A stretch of DNA of 64,000 nt from Sphingomonas limnosediminicola (GTDB taxonomy: Bacteria; Pseudomonadota; Alphaproteobacteria; Sphingomonadales; Sphingomonadaceae): positions 2,765,501-2,829,500 of the forward strand of contig NZ_BAABBM010000001.1 of the NCBI RefSeq assembly GCF_039537965.1. Reading direction: 5' to 3'. How positions within the stretch are numbered: the first letter of the stretch is position 1; every line of letters begins with the position of its first letter. A program made the translations under genes and the position numbers. The notes beneath the pieces are model-generated. The model did not search any database and had not been told where the DNA came from. It was given only the letters and a program-made list of their open reading frames with translations. Below are positions 18,727 through 27,498 of the stretch, piece after piece.

Positions 18727-19452
18727 TCAGGACGCTCTCTTCATGTGGAGAAAGCGCTCGTCAAAGTCCGCGATCTCCCTAAGACGCTCCCAGTCAGGAA
18801 CCGTGATCATACGGCCAGAGCGGCGAATGGCCCCATCGGTCGTCAGCTGTCTCAAGATGCGATTGATGTGAATAGGCGTGAGTCCAGTGGCATCGGCCAA
18901 CTGCTCTTGCGTAAATGGCAACTCGAATAGACTCGTCTCTATTTGTTGAGCCTTCGCTCGAACCAATAGCTCGCAGAGGAGATGCGCGACCCGACGCCGG
19001 GCGTCCCGTCGACCGACATTGACAACCCATTCGCGGGCAACGGACGCATCCGCGAGCAGCGTTCGCTCGATCGCCTGGCCCAGTTCGCGCCGATCATGCA
19101 GCAATGACTTGATCGCCTCGGTACGGACGCACGCGATCATGCCAGTTACCGCCATCTGCACACTGAAGTCGGCTTCGTCGAGAAATAGGCATTCGAAATC
19201 GAGCGGATCCCCCGGAAGGCTGAACGCCATGATCTGGCGCGTTCCCTCGCTCGTATGCTTTTGTCGCTGAGCAAACCCTGCGAGCAACACCGAAACTTCG
19301 TTTGGCCTGTCGCCTTCGCGCACGACATAGGAGAGCTTCGGGCGCTCAGCCACACGCCAAGGAAGTGCCTGGACCGCCTCAGCGCTTTCGTGGTTAAGAC
19401 CGCCATGAAAACGTAGCCGGCGAATGAATGACGAGATTCTTCTGTCTGTCAT
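18727..19452 (-). CDS. Crp/Fnr-family transcription regulator
   Basis: About 241 residues from the ATG at 19452; an earlier in-frame start at 19506 adds 18 residues of poor quality. The N-terminal cyclic-nucleotide-binding-like domain is recognisable (VREGDRPNEVSVLLAGFAQR, SLPGDPLDFECLF) and a long dimer helix follows. The C-terminal winged helix is LPFTQEQLADATGLTPIHINRILRQL. There is no N-terminal cysteine cluster, so it is not an oxygen-sensing Fnr by [4Fe-4S]; the ligand is unknown. It lies at the left border of the stress cluster and is a candidate regulator for it. Confidence 0.85.
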   Translation of the reverse strand: MTDRRISSFIRRLRFHGGLNHESAEAVQALPWRVAERPKLSYVVREGDRPNEVSVLLAGFAQRQKHTSEGTRQIMAFSLPGDPLDFECLFLDEADFSVQMAVTGMIACVRTEAIKSLLHDRRELGQAIERTLLADASVAREWVVNVGRRDARRRVAHLLCELLVRAKAQQIETSLFELPFTQEQLADATGLTPIHINRILRQLTTDGAIRRSGRMITVPDWERLREIADFDERFLHMKRAS

Positions 19453-19609
19453 CGGGGCGGTCGCAATGACGAAAATCCGGCACGTTGCACGCAGCCCGCT
19501 TATCACAGAATGTAATGAGCAACCGATACGAGGTTATACTTATCGTAGTGAACCTAGGTTAAGGTCATCAATTCGCAGGAAGTGCGAATCATTGAGCAGG
19601 GCGAGGTCC

Positions 19610-19849
19610 ATGCCGCTTTACTTTTTCCATCTGAGGGACGGCGAGGACACCCTGATCGACGGCGAAGGATTGGAGCTTGGCGGCATCGAGGCTGCGAAGG
19701 CCACAGCACTGCTGCAAGCGCGCGAAATCATCAGCCACGATGCCCTCGAAGGAGCCATCAACCTGGCTCAGCGGATTGACGTGCTCGACGAAGCAGGTGC
19801 GATAATTTGTTCGATGGGCTTCGAGGACGCTGTGCACGTTCGCCGATAG
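19610..19849 (+). CDS. DUF6894-like small protein
   Basis: A 79-residue protein starting at MPLYFFHLRDG, with GCGAGG upstream of the ATG. The opening pattern (YFFHLRDG-x5-D-x-EG-x-EL), the Ala-rich helix and the IxVLDEAG ending match the small proteins annotated as DUF6894 in alphaproteobacteria. Longer in-frame extension to 19424 crosses the divergent promoter and is rejected as the start. No function is known; related genes are common next to stress genes in sphingomonads and rhizobia. Confidence 0.75.
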   Translation: MPLYFFHLRDGEDTLIDGEGLELGGIEAAKATALLQAREIISHDALEGAINLAQRIDVLDEAGAIICSMGFEDAVHVRR

Positions 19850-19915
19850 TGCCGCCGCAGCTGGATATTCGGACTAGGCTTTTGTCGCCACTGCCCGGGA
19901 CCGCGTATATCTGGA

Positions 19916-20251
19916 CTAGATTGAACGCGGGCGACGATTGATTGGCGGTTCGTGCTGAACGACGGCGCGGAGTTCACTGGCCCGGAGTGCGTAACGATAT
20001 GCCAACTCAAAATGTGACGCTTTGGCACGCCTGTTTTTAGCCTTCCTGCCCGCTTGCATCTCTTCGTCATAACGCCGGTCAGTGTAGGTCAGTTCGTCGA
20101 GCGACTCTTTACGATAGGGGCGCGTGCGAACATTCCACTGCCATGTTGAATGTGCCGTAGCGAACAAAGCCTGTTGCCGATGCGAAGCTGATTGTTCGAG
20201 GTCTTCCGAGGTTGTTCGAGTGGCAGTGGCGGCACCTCCCGGAAAGGCCAT
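19916..20251 (-). CDS. Hypothetical protein, 111 residues
   Basis: I do not recognise the family. The start is chosen at the second of two adjacent ATGs (20251) because AGGAGG lies five bases upstream, the strongest ribosome-binding site in this neighbourhood; an extension to 20323 is less likely. The protein is hydrophilic, rich in Arg, Glu and Ala, with no membrane segment. The C-terminal third (DEEMQAGRKAKNRRAKASHF and on to YRYALRASELRA) looks helical and basic. It is convergent with the DUF6894 gene and stands alone. Confidence 0.55.
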   Translation of the reverse strand: MAFPGGAATATRTTSEDLEQSASHRQQALFATAHSTWQWNVRTRPYRKESLDELTYTDRRYDEEMQAGRKAKNRRAKASHFELAYRYALRASELRAVVQHEPPINRRPRSI

Positions 20252-20639
20252 CATCTCCTCCTGAACTCGGCTATTGAACCAAGCCCGATCATGCCTTGAC
20301 CACCGGGCCAATGCACTAAGCAATTCTCCGGACGTTGGTGCATCTGCCTGTCAGGGGTCTTGAGACATTCTCGGGTCAGGAGCCTGCTGAAGCCTCGCTT
20401 CGAGTGTTTCCGTGATTGGCTCCTCAGAAGCGGCTGCACCCGAGAATGCGGCATCGTATCAAATACTCTGTACTATCCTCGCCAGCTTCTCCCGCGCGTT
20501 TTTTCGGTGCCGACAATTTACTTCAGGAAGTGTCCCGTCCGCGACCGCCACGGGATTGGCTGCACGGCAGGTACGCATTCTTACGAATGGTTCGGATCAG
20601 CATTCAGGATCACATCGCCTCCCAGTAAAGGAGCGATAG
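20252..20639. other. Gene-free region with structured inverted repeats
   Basis: No coding region is supported over these 388 bases. It holds a nested inverted repeat (next entry) and, near 20572-20585, a minus-strand sequence TCGTAAGAATGCGTA that resembles the CCGTAA direct-repeat box found before three stress genes to the right. The promoter of the small proline-rich gene at 20640 must also lie here. Confidence 0.5.
20366..20448. other. Nested inverted repeat, possible structured RNA
   Basis: An 11-bp perfect outer stem (CATTCTCGGGT at 20366-20376 with ACCCGAGAATG at 20438-20448) encloses a 7-bp stem (AGGAGCC at 20378-20384 with GGCTCCT at 20418-20424) and a small hairpin (GAAGC, CTC, GCTTC). 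The three elements nest into one fold of 83 bases. This could be a non-coding RNA, an operator cluster or the remnant of a small mobile element; the sequence does not decide. Confidence 0.5.
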
Positions 20640-20801
20640 ATGGCTACCCGACCGGAAGAGCTGCCGTTTGACGAACCGTCCGGCCTCCCATCGCCGGAGC
20701 CGAGTCCGTTTACCGAGCCTTGTCCTCCCGAGAGACCGCAGCCGGCCCGGGAGCCAACAGCGCCGACGTACCCTCCCGAATGCCCCGACGAACCGGACTG
20801 A
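20640..20801 (+). CDS. Small proline/glutamate-rich protein, 53 residues
   Basis: Not of a family I recognise. The ATG follows AAAGGAG at seven bases. The product starts MATRPEELPFDEPSG and continues with repeated P-x-E/P-E-P units (SPEPSPFTEP, CPPERPQP, TYPPECPDEPD), with two cysteines and about one third proline. It is predicted to be disordered. Codon positions keep a strong GC third-base bias, which supports translation. It lies 140 bases before the alcohol dehydrogenase start and may be transcribed with it. Confidence 0.5.
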   Translation: MATRPEELPFDEPSGLPSPEPSPFTEPCPPERPQPAREPTAPTYPPECPDEPD

Positions 20802-20941
20802 CCATGGGTAATCTCGACCGGAGTGCTATCGAGTTCGGGCGGCCAGGGATTTGCTACTCGCCCGCATGAAGGCAATGCTGAGATCACCATCCTCACCAAG
20901 TCCCTCGCCCGACTTAGCCGGCCGTCCCCTGAGGCGGACGC

Positions 20942-22006
20942 ATGCGCTTACGCACGGCCGAATTCGCCAACAACTGTGTGGTGCCTGAAGTGGCGGACCT
21001 CCCCAGTCCGGCTCCAGACGTCAAAATGCGCGCGATGCAGCTCGATTCCCCCGGCTCTCCACTCCGGTCTATCGAACGGACGCTTCCCAAACCGTCGGGG
21101 CAGGACCTGCTCGTCAGCGTGCGCGCCTGCGGTGTCTGCCGTACTGATCTTCATGTCGTCGACGGCGACCTTCGTGGGCGGCTCCCAATCGTCCCTGGCC
21201 ATGAGATTGTCGGTTCAGTGATTGCCGTCGGAAGTTTAGTCGAGGGTTTCGAAGTCGGCGACCGCGTTGGCATCCCATGGCTTGGCGGGGCGTGCGGAAC
21301 GTGTTCTTATTGCCGTTCGGGCCGTGAGAACCTGTGTGACAATCCCGTTTTCACCGGCTTTACGCGAGATGGCGGCTTTGCCACCCATTGCCTGGCCGAT
21401 GCACGCTTTTGCCTGCCGCTCCCCGCATCTTTCTCGGACGTCGAGGCCGCCCCTTTGCTGTGTGCTGGCCTGATCGGTTATCGTTCGCTTAGGGCAGCCG
21501 GGGAGGGTAGTCCGCTCGGACTCTATGGGTTCGGTGCTGCGGCACATATCGTCGCGCAGGTTGCGGCCTTCGAAGATCGACAGGTCTATGCCTTCACGCG
21601 GGCGGGTGACGAAGCCGGGCAGACGTTCGCCCGCTCGCTTGGATGTAGCTGGACCGGCAGTTCGGAGGAGGCGCCGCCCGAGCCCATGGCCGCCGCAATC
21701 ATCTTCGCACCGGTTGGCGATCTCGTCCCACAGGCACTACGGCACGTCCGCAAGGGTGGGCGCGTCGTATGCGCGGGGATTCACATGAGCGACATCCCGG
21801 CCTTTCCCTACGAGCAGTTGTGGGGAGAGCGATCGATCGTGTCGGTCGCTAACCTAACACGGGCCGATGGACGGGAGTTTCTCGCGCTTGCCGAGCGAAT
21901 CCCCATCAACACGGCGACAACGGCGTTTCCGCTTCCCGCGGCGAATGTTGCGCTGGAGAGGCTGCGCGCCGGAACAATCGAGGGAGCTGCAGTCCTCGTC
22001 CCGTGA
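20942..22006 (+). CDS. Zinc-dependent alcohol dehydrogenase (MDR family)
   Basis: 354 residues from the ATG at 20942, which has a GAGG site; family members usually begin at the equivalent of the ATG at 21026 (MRAMQLDSPG), so the first 28 residues may not be made. Catalytic zinc ligands appear in CGVCRTDLH and GHEIVG, and the structural zinc loop has four Cys in GACGTCSYCRSGRENLC. The nucleotide-binding domain carries GLYGFGAAAHI. It should oxidise alcohols or reduce aldehydes with NAD(P). AdhA-type enzymes of this group are found near stress and low-oxygen genes, consistent with its neighbours. Confidence 0.85.
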   Translation: MRLRTAEFANNCVVPEVADLPSPAPDVKMRAMQLDSPGSPLRSIERTLPKPSGQDLLVSVRACGVCRTDLHVVDGDLRGRLPIVPGHEIVGSVIAVGSLVEGFEVGDRVGIPWLGGACGTCSYCRSGRENLCDNPVFTGFTRDGGFATHCLADARFCLPLPASFSDVEAAPLLCAGLIGYRSLRAAGEGSPLGLYGFGAAAHIVAQVAAFEDRQVYAFTRAGDEAGQTFARSLGCSWTGSSEEAPPEPMAAAIIFAPVGDLVPQALRHVRKGGRVVCAGIHMSDIPAFPYEQLWGERSIVSVANLTRADGREFLALAERIPINTATTAFPLPAANVALERLRAGTIEGAAVLVP

Positions 22007-22067
22007 GTTCAATCTAGCGAGAGAGCGGGGCGCCAGACAATGTTTCTAGGCGGCCGCGACCTTTCAT

Positions 22068-24500
22068 TCACCCGATGATCGCGACTTTCTCAAGACAGGG
22101 TTTTTGGATCGGCCTTTGAGCAGCAAGCCCTGACAACGCGCCCGTCTCGGCCGCCGTCACGGACTTGAGGGTCCTTACGAAGCTGTCGGGATTGAGCGAC
22201 ATGGAATCGATCCCGCACCGGACCAGGAAATCCGCGAACTCGGGGTCATTGCTTGGCGCTTCGCCGCAAATTCCGATCTTGATACCCGCGGCGTGCGCGT
22301 CGGCAATGACCGAAGCGATCGACCGCGTGACGGCCTCATTTCGCTCGTCGAACAGCTTTGCGAGAATGTCGGAATCCCTGTCGACCCCCAACACGAGTTG
22401 CGTGAGGTCATTGGAGCCGATCGAGAATCCGTCAAAGCGGCTGGCGAATTCGCGGGCGAGGATTACGTTCGAGGGAATTTCGCACATCATGTAAACTTGG
22501 AGCCCCGCTTCGCCACGCCTGAGTCCTTCCTCGGCCATGACTTCAAGTACGCGGTCGGCTTCAGTCGGCGTCCGGCAGAAGGGGATCATGACGGCGATAT
22601 TCTTGAAGCCAAGCATCTGCCGAGCCCGCTTCAGAGCCTCGCATTCGAGCGCGAAGCCGTCGCGGTAACGCTCATCATAATAGCGTGAAGCTCCCCGGAA
22701 CCCGAGCATCGGATTTTCTTCGCCTGGCTCGAAGGTGGCTCCGCCGATCAGATGGGCATATTCGTTTGTTTTGAAATCGCTGAGGCGGACGATTGCAATT
22801 TCGGGATGGTAAGGCACTGCGAGCTTAGCGATGCCGCGCGCAAGATTGTCGACGAAGAATTCCCGCGGCGTCGCATAGCCTATGCTCAGCTCGGCAATCG
22901 TCTGACGGTCCTCATCGCTGATCCGCTCCGGATGGACGAGGGCCATTGGATGGACACGCAGTAGATTGCTGATGATGAACTCCATGCGCGCGAGACCCAC
23001 GCCTCTGGCCGGCAACTGCCAAGACCGGAACGCCTGATCTGGATCGGCAAGGTTGACCATGAGCGCCGTTTTCGAAGTCGGCAGCTTTGCCGGATCGATT
23101 TCCTCCCGGGTGAAGTCGATGCGGCCCTTGTAGATCTTTCCCCTTTCACCTTCGGCGCAGGAAACGGTGATTTCCTGTCCGCTGTTGAGCATGCTGGCTG
23201 CACCTTCCACTCCGACGATTGCCGGGATGCCCAGCTCGCGGCTGATGATCGCCGCGTGGCTGGTTGTGCCACCATGCTCGGTGACGATCGCAGCTGCGCG
23301 CTTCATGATAGGCGTCCAGTCGGGGTCAGTCCGGCGCGTGACAAGGATCGATCCTTCCTTGAACCGTTCGATCTTGGCGGCGTTCGCAATCACACACGCC
23401 TCACCCGACGCAATCGAGGTGCCGACCGCCTGGCCCTCGAGCAAGCAGTTTCCCTTGGACCGTACCTTGTATTGGATCAGATGGCTGCCCGCACCCGATT
23501 GCACGGTCTCCGGACGCGCCTGGACCATGAACAACTCTCCGGTCACACCGTCCTTGGCCCACTCCATGTCCATGGGCCTGCCGTAATGCTCCTCGACGAG
23601 CAGCGCCCACCGGCTGAGCTCGGATAAGTCGGCGTCCGACAAGACCCAGGATTGCTGCTCGTCGACGAGGGTGTCGACCGTCTTTGTCCCGCCAGTCTTA
23701 TCGAGAATGACCTTTAATTTTTTGCCGCCGCGGCGCTTCTCAATCAGCGGGAGAGATCCTGACGTCTTCATCAGCGGCTTGAACACTACGTATTTGTCAG
23801 GATCAACGGCGCCCTGGACGATCGCTTCGCCAAGTCCCCAGGCGGCGTTGATGACCACTACCCGTGGAAATCCGCTGTCGGGATCGAGCGAGAACATGAC
23901 GCCGGACGATCCAATGTCGGACCTCACCATCTGCTGGACGCCGATCGACAAGGCAACCGCGAGATCGTCGATCCCCTTAGCCTGGCGATAAGCGATGGCT
24001 CGATCCGTGAAGAGCGAGGCATAGCAGCTGCGGCACGCGCCCAGCAGTTGCTCCTCGCCGACAACGTTAAGGTAGCTTTCCTGCTGCCCGGCAAAGCTCG
24101 CCTCGGGCAAGTCTTCCGCCGTCGCGCTGCTCCGCACCGCTACCGCCGGATTGGCCTCGCCGGTGGCCGCCCCGAGCTTGCGGTAAGCGCTGAGGATGTC
24201 AGCCGCGAGATCTGTGGGGATTGTTGCGTTTCCGACGAGCTCGCGGATTCTTGCGCCTGCAGCCGACAGGCTGGTCTCGGACTTTCTCAACGCGCTAAGC
24301 GCTCTAGCGATCGGATCCCGCAACTTGTTGGCGCTGATGAGGTCGCGATATCCCGCTGCCGATACGGCAAAGCCTCGCGGAACGCGGATTCCAACCGTCG
24401 ACAAGGCGCGAATGAGCTCGCCCGACGACGCATTCTTTCCGCCGACGAGCGGAACCTCGCCCATGCCGACGTCGGCCAGGTTGAAGATGTATTCATTCAT
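22068..24500 (-). CDS. ppsA: Phosphoenolpyruvate synthase
   Basis: About 810 residues starting MNEYIFNLADVG; the open frame continues upstream to 24695 but this is not needed by the family. The N-terminal PEP/pyruvate-binding ATP-grasp domain shows VGGKNASSGEL and RSSATAEDLPEASFAGQQ. The swivelling phosphohistidine domain has GGTTSHAAI with catalytic His415. The C-terminal TIM barrel holds GFRGASRYY, the MCEIPSNV segment and GSNDLTQLVLGVDRDS. The enzyme makes PEP from pyruvate and ATP, releasing AMP and phosphate. It is divergent from the SDR gene; the 160-bp region between has a CCGTAA direct-repeat box. Confidence 0.95.
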   Translation of the reverse strand: MNEYIFNLADVGMGEVPLVGGKNASSGELIRALSTVGIRVPRGFAVSAAGYRDLISANKLRDPIARALSALRKSETSLSAAGARIRELVGNATIPTDLAADILSAYRKLGAATGEANPAVAVRSSATAEDLPEASFAGQQESYLNVVGEEQLLGACRSCYASLFTDRAIAYRQAKGIDDLAVALSIGVQQMVRSDIGSSGVMFSLDPDSGFPRVVVINAAWGLGEAIVQGAVDPDKYVVFKPLMKTSGSLPLIEKRRGGKKLKVILDKTGGTKTVDTLVDEQQSWVLSDADLSELSRWALLVEEHYGRPMDMEWAKDGVTGELFMVQARPETVQSGAGSHLIQYKVRSKGNCLLEGQAVGTSIASGEACVIANAAKIERFKEGSILVTRRTDPDWTPIMKRAAAIVTEHGGTTSHAAIISRELGIPAIVGVEGAASMLNSGQEITVSCAEGERGKIYKGRIDFTREEIDPAKLPTSKTALMVNLADPDQAFRSWQLPARGVGLARMEFIISNLLRVHPMALVHPERISDEDRQTIAELSIGYATPREFFVDNLARGIAKLAVPYHPEIAIVRLSDFKTNEYAHLIGGATFEPGEENPMLGFRGASRYYDERYRDGFALECEALKRARQMLGFKNIAVMIPFCRTPTEADRVLEVMAEEGLRRGEAGLQVYMMCEIPSNVILAREFASRFDGFSIGSNDLTQLVLGVDRDSDILAKLFDERNEAVTRSIASVIADAHAAGIKIGICGEAPSNDPEFADFLVRCGIDSMSLNPDSFVRTLKSVTAAETGALSGLAAQRPIQKPCLEKVAIIG

Positions 24501-24595
24501 GGCTTCGCTCGTCCCGTTCGTGGAGGCCGTTGCGCCCCACCGGCTCGCTGTCGCTTCCGAAGCCTCTCCTACGCGCGCGCGATGCCAAGCGCCGT

Positions 24596-24610
24596 CCGTA
24601 ACATCCCGTA
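24596..24610 (+). promoter_or_regulatory. CCGTAA direct-repeat box before SDR gene
   Basis: CCGTAACATCCCGTA, two CCGTA units with a 10-base period, ending 50 bases before the SDR start codon. The same box, in the same orientation and at similar distance, is seen before the CBS gene and the erythromycin-esterase gene. It could also act on ppsA on the other strand. Confidence 0.5.
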
Positions 24611-24660
24611 GTGCTCTTCGAGACAGACATCCCCATTCACCGCCAAAGGAGGAACTGCCC

Positions 24661-25419
24661 ATGGTCGTTGGCGAAAAACAGGTCGCGCTCGTCACTGGAG
24701 CCAGTTCGGGGATTGGTCGCGCGACGGCCCGCGCATTTGCGAAAGCCGGTTACACGACCGTGCTTGCCGACGTTCATGAGCAGGAAGGCTCCGACGCGGC
24801 CGCAGAATGCACGCGTGAGGGAGCGACCTGTCGCTTCATTCAGTGTGATGTTTCAAACGAAACGAGCGTCAAGAGCCTCATGTCCGAGATCGTCTCGAGC
24901 TTCGGCCGGCTTGACGCAGCCTTCAACAACGCCGGAATTGAAGGTGCCCAAGCTGCGACAGCTGAATGCGCAACAGACAATTTCGACCGCGTGGTCGGCG
25001 TGAACCTGCGTGGTGTCTTCTTTTGCATGCGTGAGGAGTTGCGGCAGATGGTGAAGCAGGACGGCGGCGGAGCGATCGTCAACTGCTCGTCAGTAGCCGG
25101 ACTCGTTGGCTTCGCCGGTATCCCCGCTTATGTTGCCTCGAAGCATGGCGTGGTGGGGCTCACGCGCAATGCCGCTCTTGAATATGCGCAGCAGAAGATC
25201 CGTGTGAACGCTGTCTGCCCGGGAGCCATCGAGACGCCGATGCTGGAGCGATTGATGTCCGGCGGCGTACCGCGCGAGAGCGTCGTCGCGACGGAACCCG
25301 TCGGGCGCCTCGGCACGCCCGAGGAGATCGCCGCGGCTGTCCTATGGCTGTGCAACCCCGCCGCGAGTTTCGTCACCGGACAGGCGCTTGCGGTGGACGG
25401 AGGCTGGACGGCCAGATGA
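24661..25419 (+). CDS. Short-chain dehydrogenase/reductase
   Basis: 252 residues from an ATG with AGGAGG upstream; the open frame extends 155 codons further upstream but that part is antisense to ppsA. The classical SDR motifs are complete: TGASSGIG cofactor loop at residues 12-19, FNNAG, the catalytic Ser in NCSSVAG, and YVASK with the Tyr-Lys pair. The C-terminus has the usual VTGQALAVDGGW. The acidic residue after strand 2 (ADVHE) suggests NAD(H) preference. Substrate unknown. It is preceded by a CCGTAA box and followed at a distance by the CBS gene. Confidence 0.9.
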   Translation: MVVGEKQVALVTGASSGIGRATARAFAKAGYTTVLADVHEQEGSDAAAECTREGATCRFIQCDVSNETSVKSLMSEIVSSFGRLDAAFNNAGIEGAQAATAECATDNFDRVVGVNLRGVFFCMREELRQMVKQDGGGAIVNCSSVAGLVGFAGIPAYVASKHGVVGLTRNAALEYAQQKIRVNAVCPGAIETPMLERLMSGGVPRESVVATEPVGRLGTPEEIAAAVLWLCNPAASFVTGQALAVDGGWTAR

Positions 25420-25580
25420 TCCTATAAAGGAGTGCGCCGGCTCCCATGCAACAATCTAGATCGAAGGCGTTCCCTCAGAGTGCGGCGGCATTGAGATCGT
25501 AATATTTGCGAATCCGGAGCGAGGAAGCGCAACATGGGGAGTTTTCCATAGTCGGCGCCGCGGCACCGCTACGGATATTT

Positions 25581-25595
25581 CCGTAACGCGCCGAA
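25581..25595 (+). promoter_or_regulatory. CCGTAA direct-repeat box before CBS gene
   Basis: CCGTAACGCGCCGAA, with the first half identical to the SDR box and a degenerate second half, ending 41 bases before the CBS start. It overlaps a separate inverted repeat, TACGGA-TATT-TCCGTA (25570-25585), giving a Crp/Fnr-like dyad; either could be the true operator. Confidence 0.4.
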
Positions 25596-25636
25596 CGTGG
25601 CCAGCTGCAATTACTGGGCCTTCGACGGAGGACCCA

Positions 25637-26086
25637 ATGAAAGTCAGAGATATCATGACGGCATCGGTGGACTCGATCGAATCCTCCGATACAATCGCTT
25701 ACGCCGCGCTGCGCATGGCCGAAGACGATGTCGGCGCTTTGCCGATTCTGAGTTCCGGAGAACTGGTCGGGATCGTCACGGATCGCGACATTACGGTCCG
25801 CGGCGTTGCACTTGGCGTTAAGGCCGACACGCCAATTCACCGGATCATGACCGAAGAGGTCGCGACTTGTTCGCCCGACGACGATATCGAAACCGCGCTT
25901 CTCTTGATGGGGCGCGAGCAAATCCGCAGGATGCCGGTTTGCGATGACCGCAACCGACTGGTTGGAATCGTCGCCCTTTCCGATCTCGCTGACCACGACC
26001 CTGACAAGAAAGAGGTGACCGAGACTCTCGCAGACATATGCGAACCGAGCGGCATGCACTGCCAGGCGCCACTGTTCGCCGGCTGA
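25637..26086 (+). CDS. Tandem CBS-domain protein
   Basis: 149 residues forming one Bateman module: the first CBS begins KVRDIMTASVDSI and ends LVGIVTDRDI, the second begins IHRIMTEEVATCSPDD and ends LVGIVALSDLA. Such stand-alone pairs bind adenine nucleotides or similar ligands and usually act as sensors. A GGAGGACC ribosome-binding site is present. The gene is followed 24 bases later by the hydrolase-phosphoribosyltransferase fusion, with which it is likely cotranscribed. Its presence beside Usp, Hsp20 and ppsA fits an energy-stress regulon. Confidence 0.9.
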   Translation: MKVRDIMTASVDSIESSDTIAYAALRMAEDDVGALPILSSGELVGIVTDRDITVRGVALGVKADTPIHRIMTEEVATCSPDDDIETALLLMGREQIRRMPVCDDRNRLVGIVALSDLADHDPDKKEVTETLADICEPSGMHCQAPLFAG

Positions 26087-26110
26087 GCGCGCTAAAGACT
26101 GGAGGCCGCC

Positions 26111-27427
26111 ATGACGAGTACAGATCCTGCCCGGGTTGTCATCGGACCGCATAATCTGGAAGGTCTTCTTGGACGCCCCGCCAATCCTAAAGGCTTGATT
26201 ATTTTCGCTCACGGCAGTGGCAGCGGACGTTTCAGCCCGCGCAACAATTACGTCGCGCGCCGACTTGAAGCAGCAGGATTTGCGACCTTGCTCCTGGATC
26301 TTCTCAGTCCCGAAGAAGAAGCTGACCGCCGCAATGTCTTCGACATCGAGCTGCTTGCATCTCGGGTGGTCGAGGCAACTGAATGGGCAAGAGCACACGC
26401 GCAGCTGGCGAAGCTCCCAATTGCATATTTCGGGGCGAGCACCGGTGGCGGGGCGGCGCTTGCAGCTGCCGCCATGAATCCCGCACACGTCTGCGCAGTA
26501 GTATCGAGAGGGGGTCGCCCAGACCTCGCCGGCGACGCACTCCCGGTTGTTGAAGCACCGACTCTGCTGCTGGTCGGAAGTCGGGACGAGCAAGTGATCG
26601 CGCTCAATCAGTGGGCGATGGATCGAATGAAGTGCACCGTGGAGTTGTGCATCGTGCCCGGTGCAACCCATCTGTTCGAAGAGCATGGGACGCTGGACTT
26701 TGTCGTTCAGATGGCGACCAATTGGTTCCAACGTTTCGCAAACTCCGGCGCGTCAGAGCTGGTCAAGTTGCCTTTTACGAACCGCAGGCAGGCGGGAAAG
26801 CTCTTGGGCCAAGAGCTCGTCAAGTTCGCGAAGGATCGTCCGCTCGTCCTTGCGCTGCCCCGCGGCGGTGTGCCGGTGGCTTACGAAGTCGCCACCAAGC
26901 TGAATGCCGATCTCGACGTGCTTCTGGTCAGGAAGATCGGTGCTCCGCATCATGCGGAATTTGGGATTGGTGCAGTGGTCGACGGCGAACATCCGCAGGT
27001 TCTCGTCAACCACGACATTGCGGAACAGCTCGGCGTTCCGACAGGGTACATCCACAACGAGGCCCACAGACAGCTTAGGGAAATCGAGCGCCGCCGCGAA
27101 GAATACCTCGGCGGGCGAAAGCCCACGCCCGTGACCGGACGCACGGTAATCGTGGTGGACGACGGAATTGCCACTGGTAACACGGTGCGCGCAGCCTTGC
27201 GCGCGATCCGTCAGAAGACGCCGGCGAAACTTATTCTTGCCGTGCCAGTGGCAGCGCCGGACACCATCCTGTCGCTTCAGGATGAATGCGACGAGGTGAT
27301 CTGCCTGGTAACGCCCGATCCGTTTTATGCAGTCGGGGTTCACTACGAAGACTTCGACCAAACCTCTGACGAGGAGGTTCGCCAGCTGCTCGAGCGTCGC
27401 TTGGAGGCGACCAGCGAAACGGGCTGA
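26111..27427 (+). CDS. Alpha/beta hydrolase fused to phosphoribosyltransferase
   Basis: 438 residues with two domains. Residues about 1-215 are an alpha/beta hydrolase of the dienelactone-hydrolase-like type: oxyanion region AHGSGSGR, nucleophile Ser in GASTGG, acid in GSRDEQV and His in GATHLFEE. Residues about 220-438 are a type I phosphoribosyltransferase: ALPRGGVPVAYEVA and the PRPP loop VVDDGIATGNT. In many proteobacteria these are two neighbouring genes; here they are one polypeptide, with no sign of a frameshift at the junction. The physiological reaction is unknown. GGAGG precedes the ATG. Confidence 0.9.
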   Translation: MTSTDPARVVIGPHNLEGLLGRPANPKGLIIFAHGSGSGRFSPRNNYVARRLEAAGFATLLLDLLSPEEEADRRNVFDIELLASRVVEATEWARAHAQLAKLPIAYFGASTGGGAALAAAAMNPAHVCAVVSRGGRPDLAGDALPVVEAPTLLLVGSRDEQVIALNQWAMDRMKCTVELCIVPGATHLFEEHGTLDFVVQMATNWFQRFANSGASELVKLPFTNRRQAGKLLGQELVKFAKDRPLVLALPRGGVPVAYEVATKLNADLDVLLVRKIGAPHHAEFGIGAVVDGEHPQVLVNHDIAEQLGVPTGYIHNEAHRQLREIERRREEYLGGRKPTPVTGRTVIVVDDGIATGNTVRAALRAIRQKTPAKLILAVPVAAPDTILSLQDECDEVICLVTPDPFYAVGVHYEDFDQTSDEEVRQLLERRLEATSETG

Positions 27428-27498
27428 TCCGGACAATTGCGTATCAGGATTGGGACTGCAGTTCTGTAATTCCCGAGTTCCGCAAAGGGAGTGGAACG

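Noticed and set aside
20572..20585. Minus-strand CGTAAGAATGCGTA as a further CCGTAA box
   Set aside because: The halves are degenerate and it lies over 300 bases from any minus-strand start, so the match may be chance.
25475..26731. 418-codon minus-strand frame over the CBS and hydrolase genes
   Set aside because: Spans two well-supported genes on the other strand and shows no family feature.
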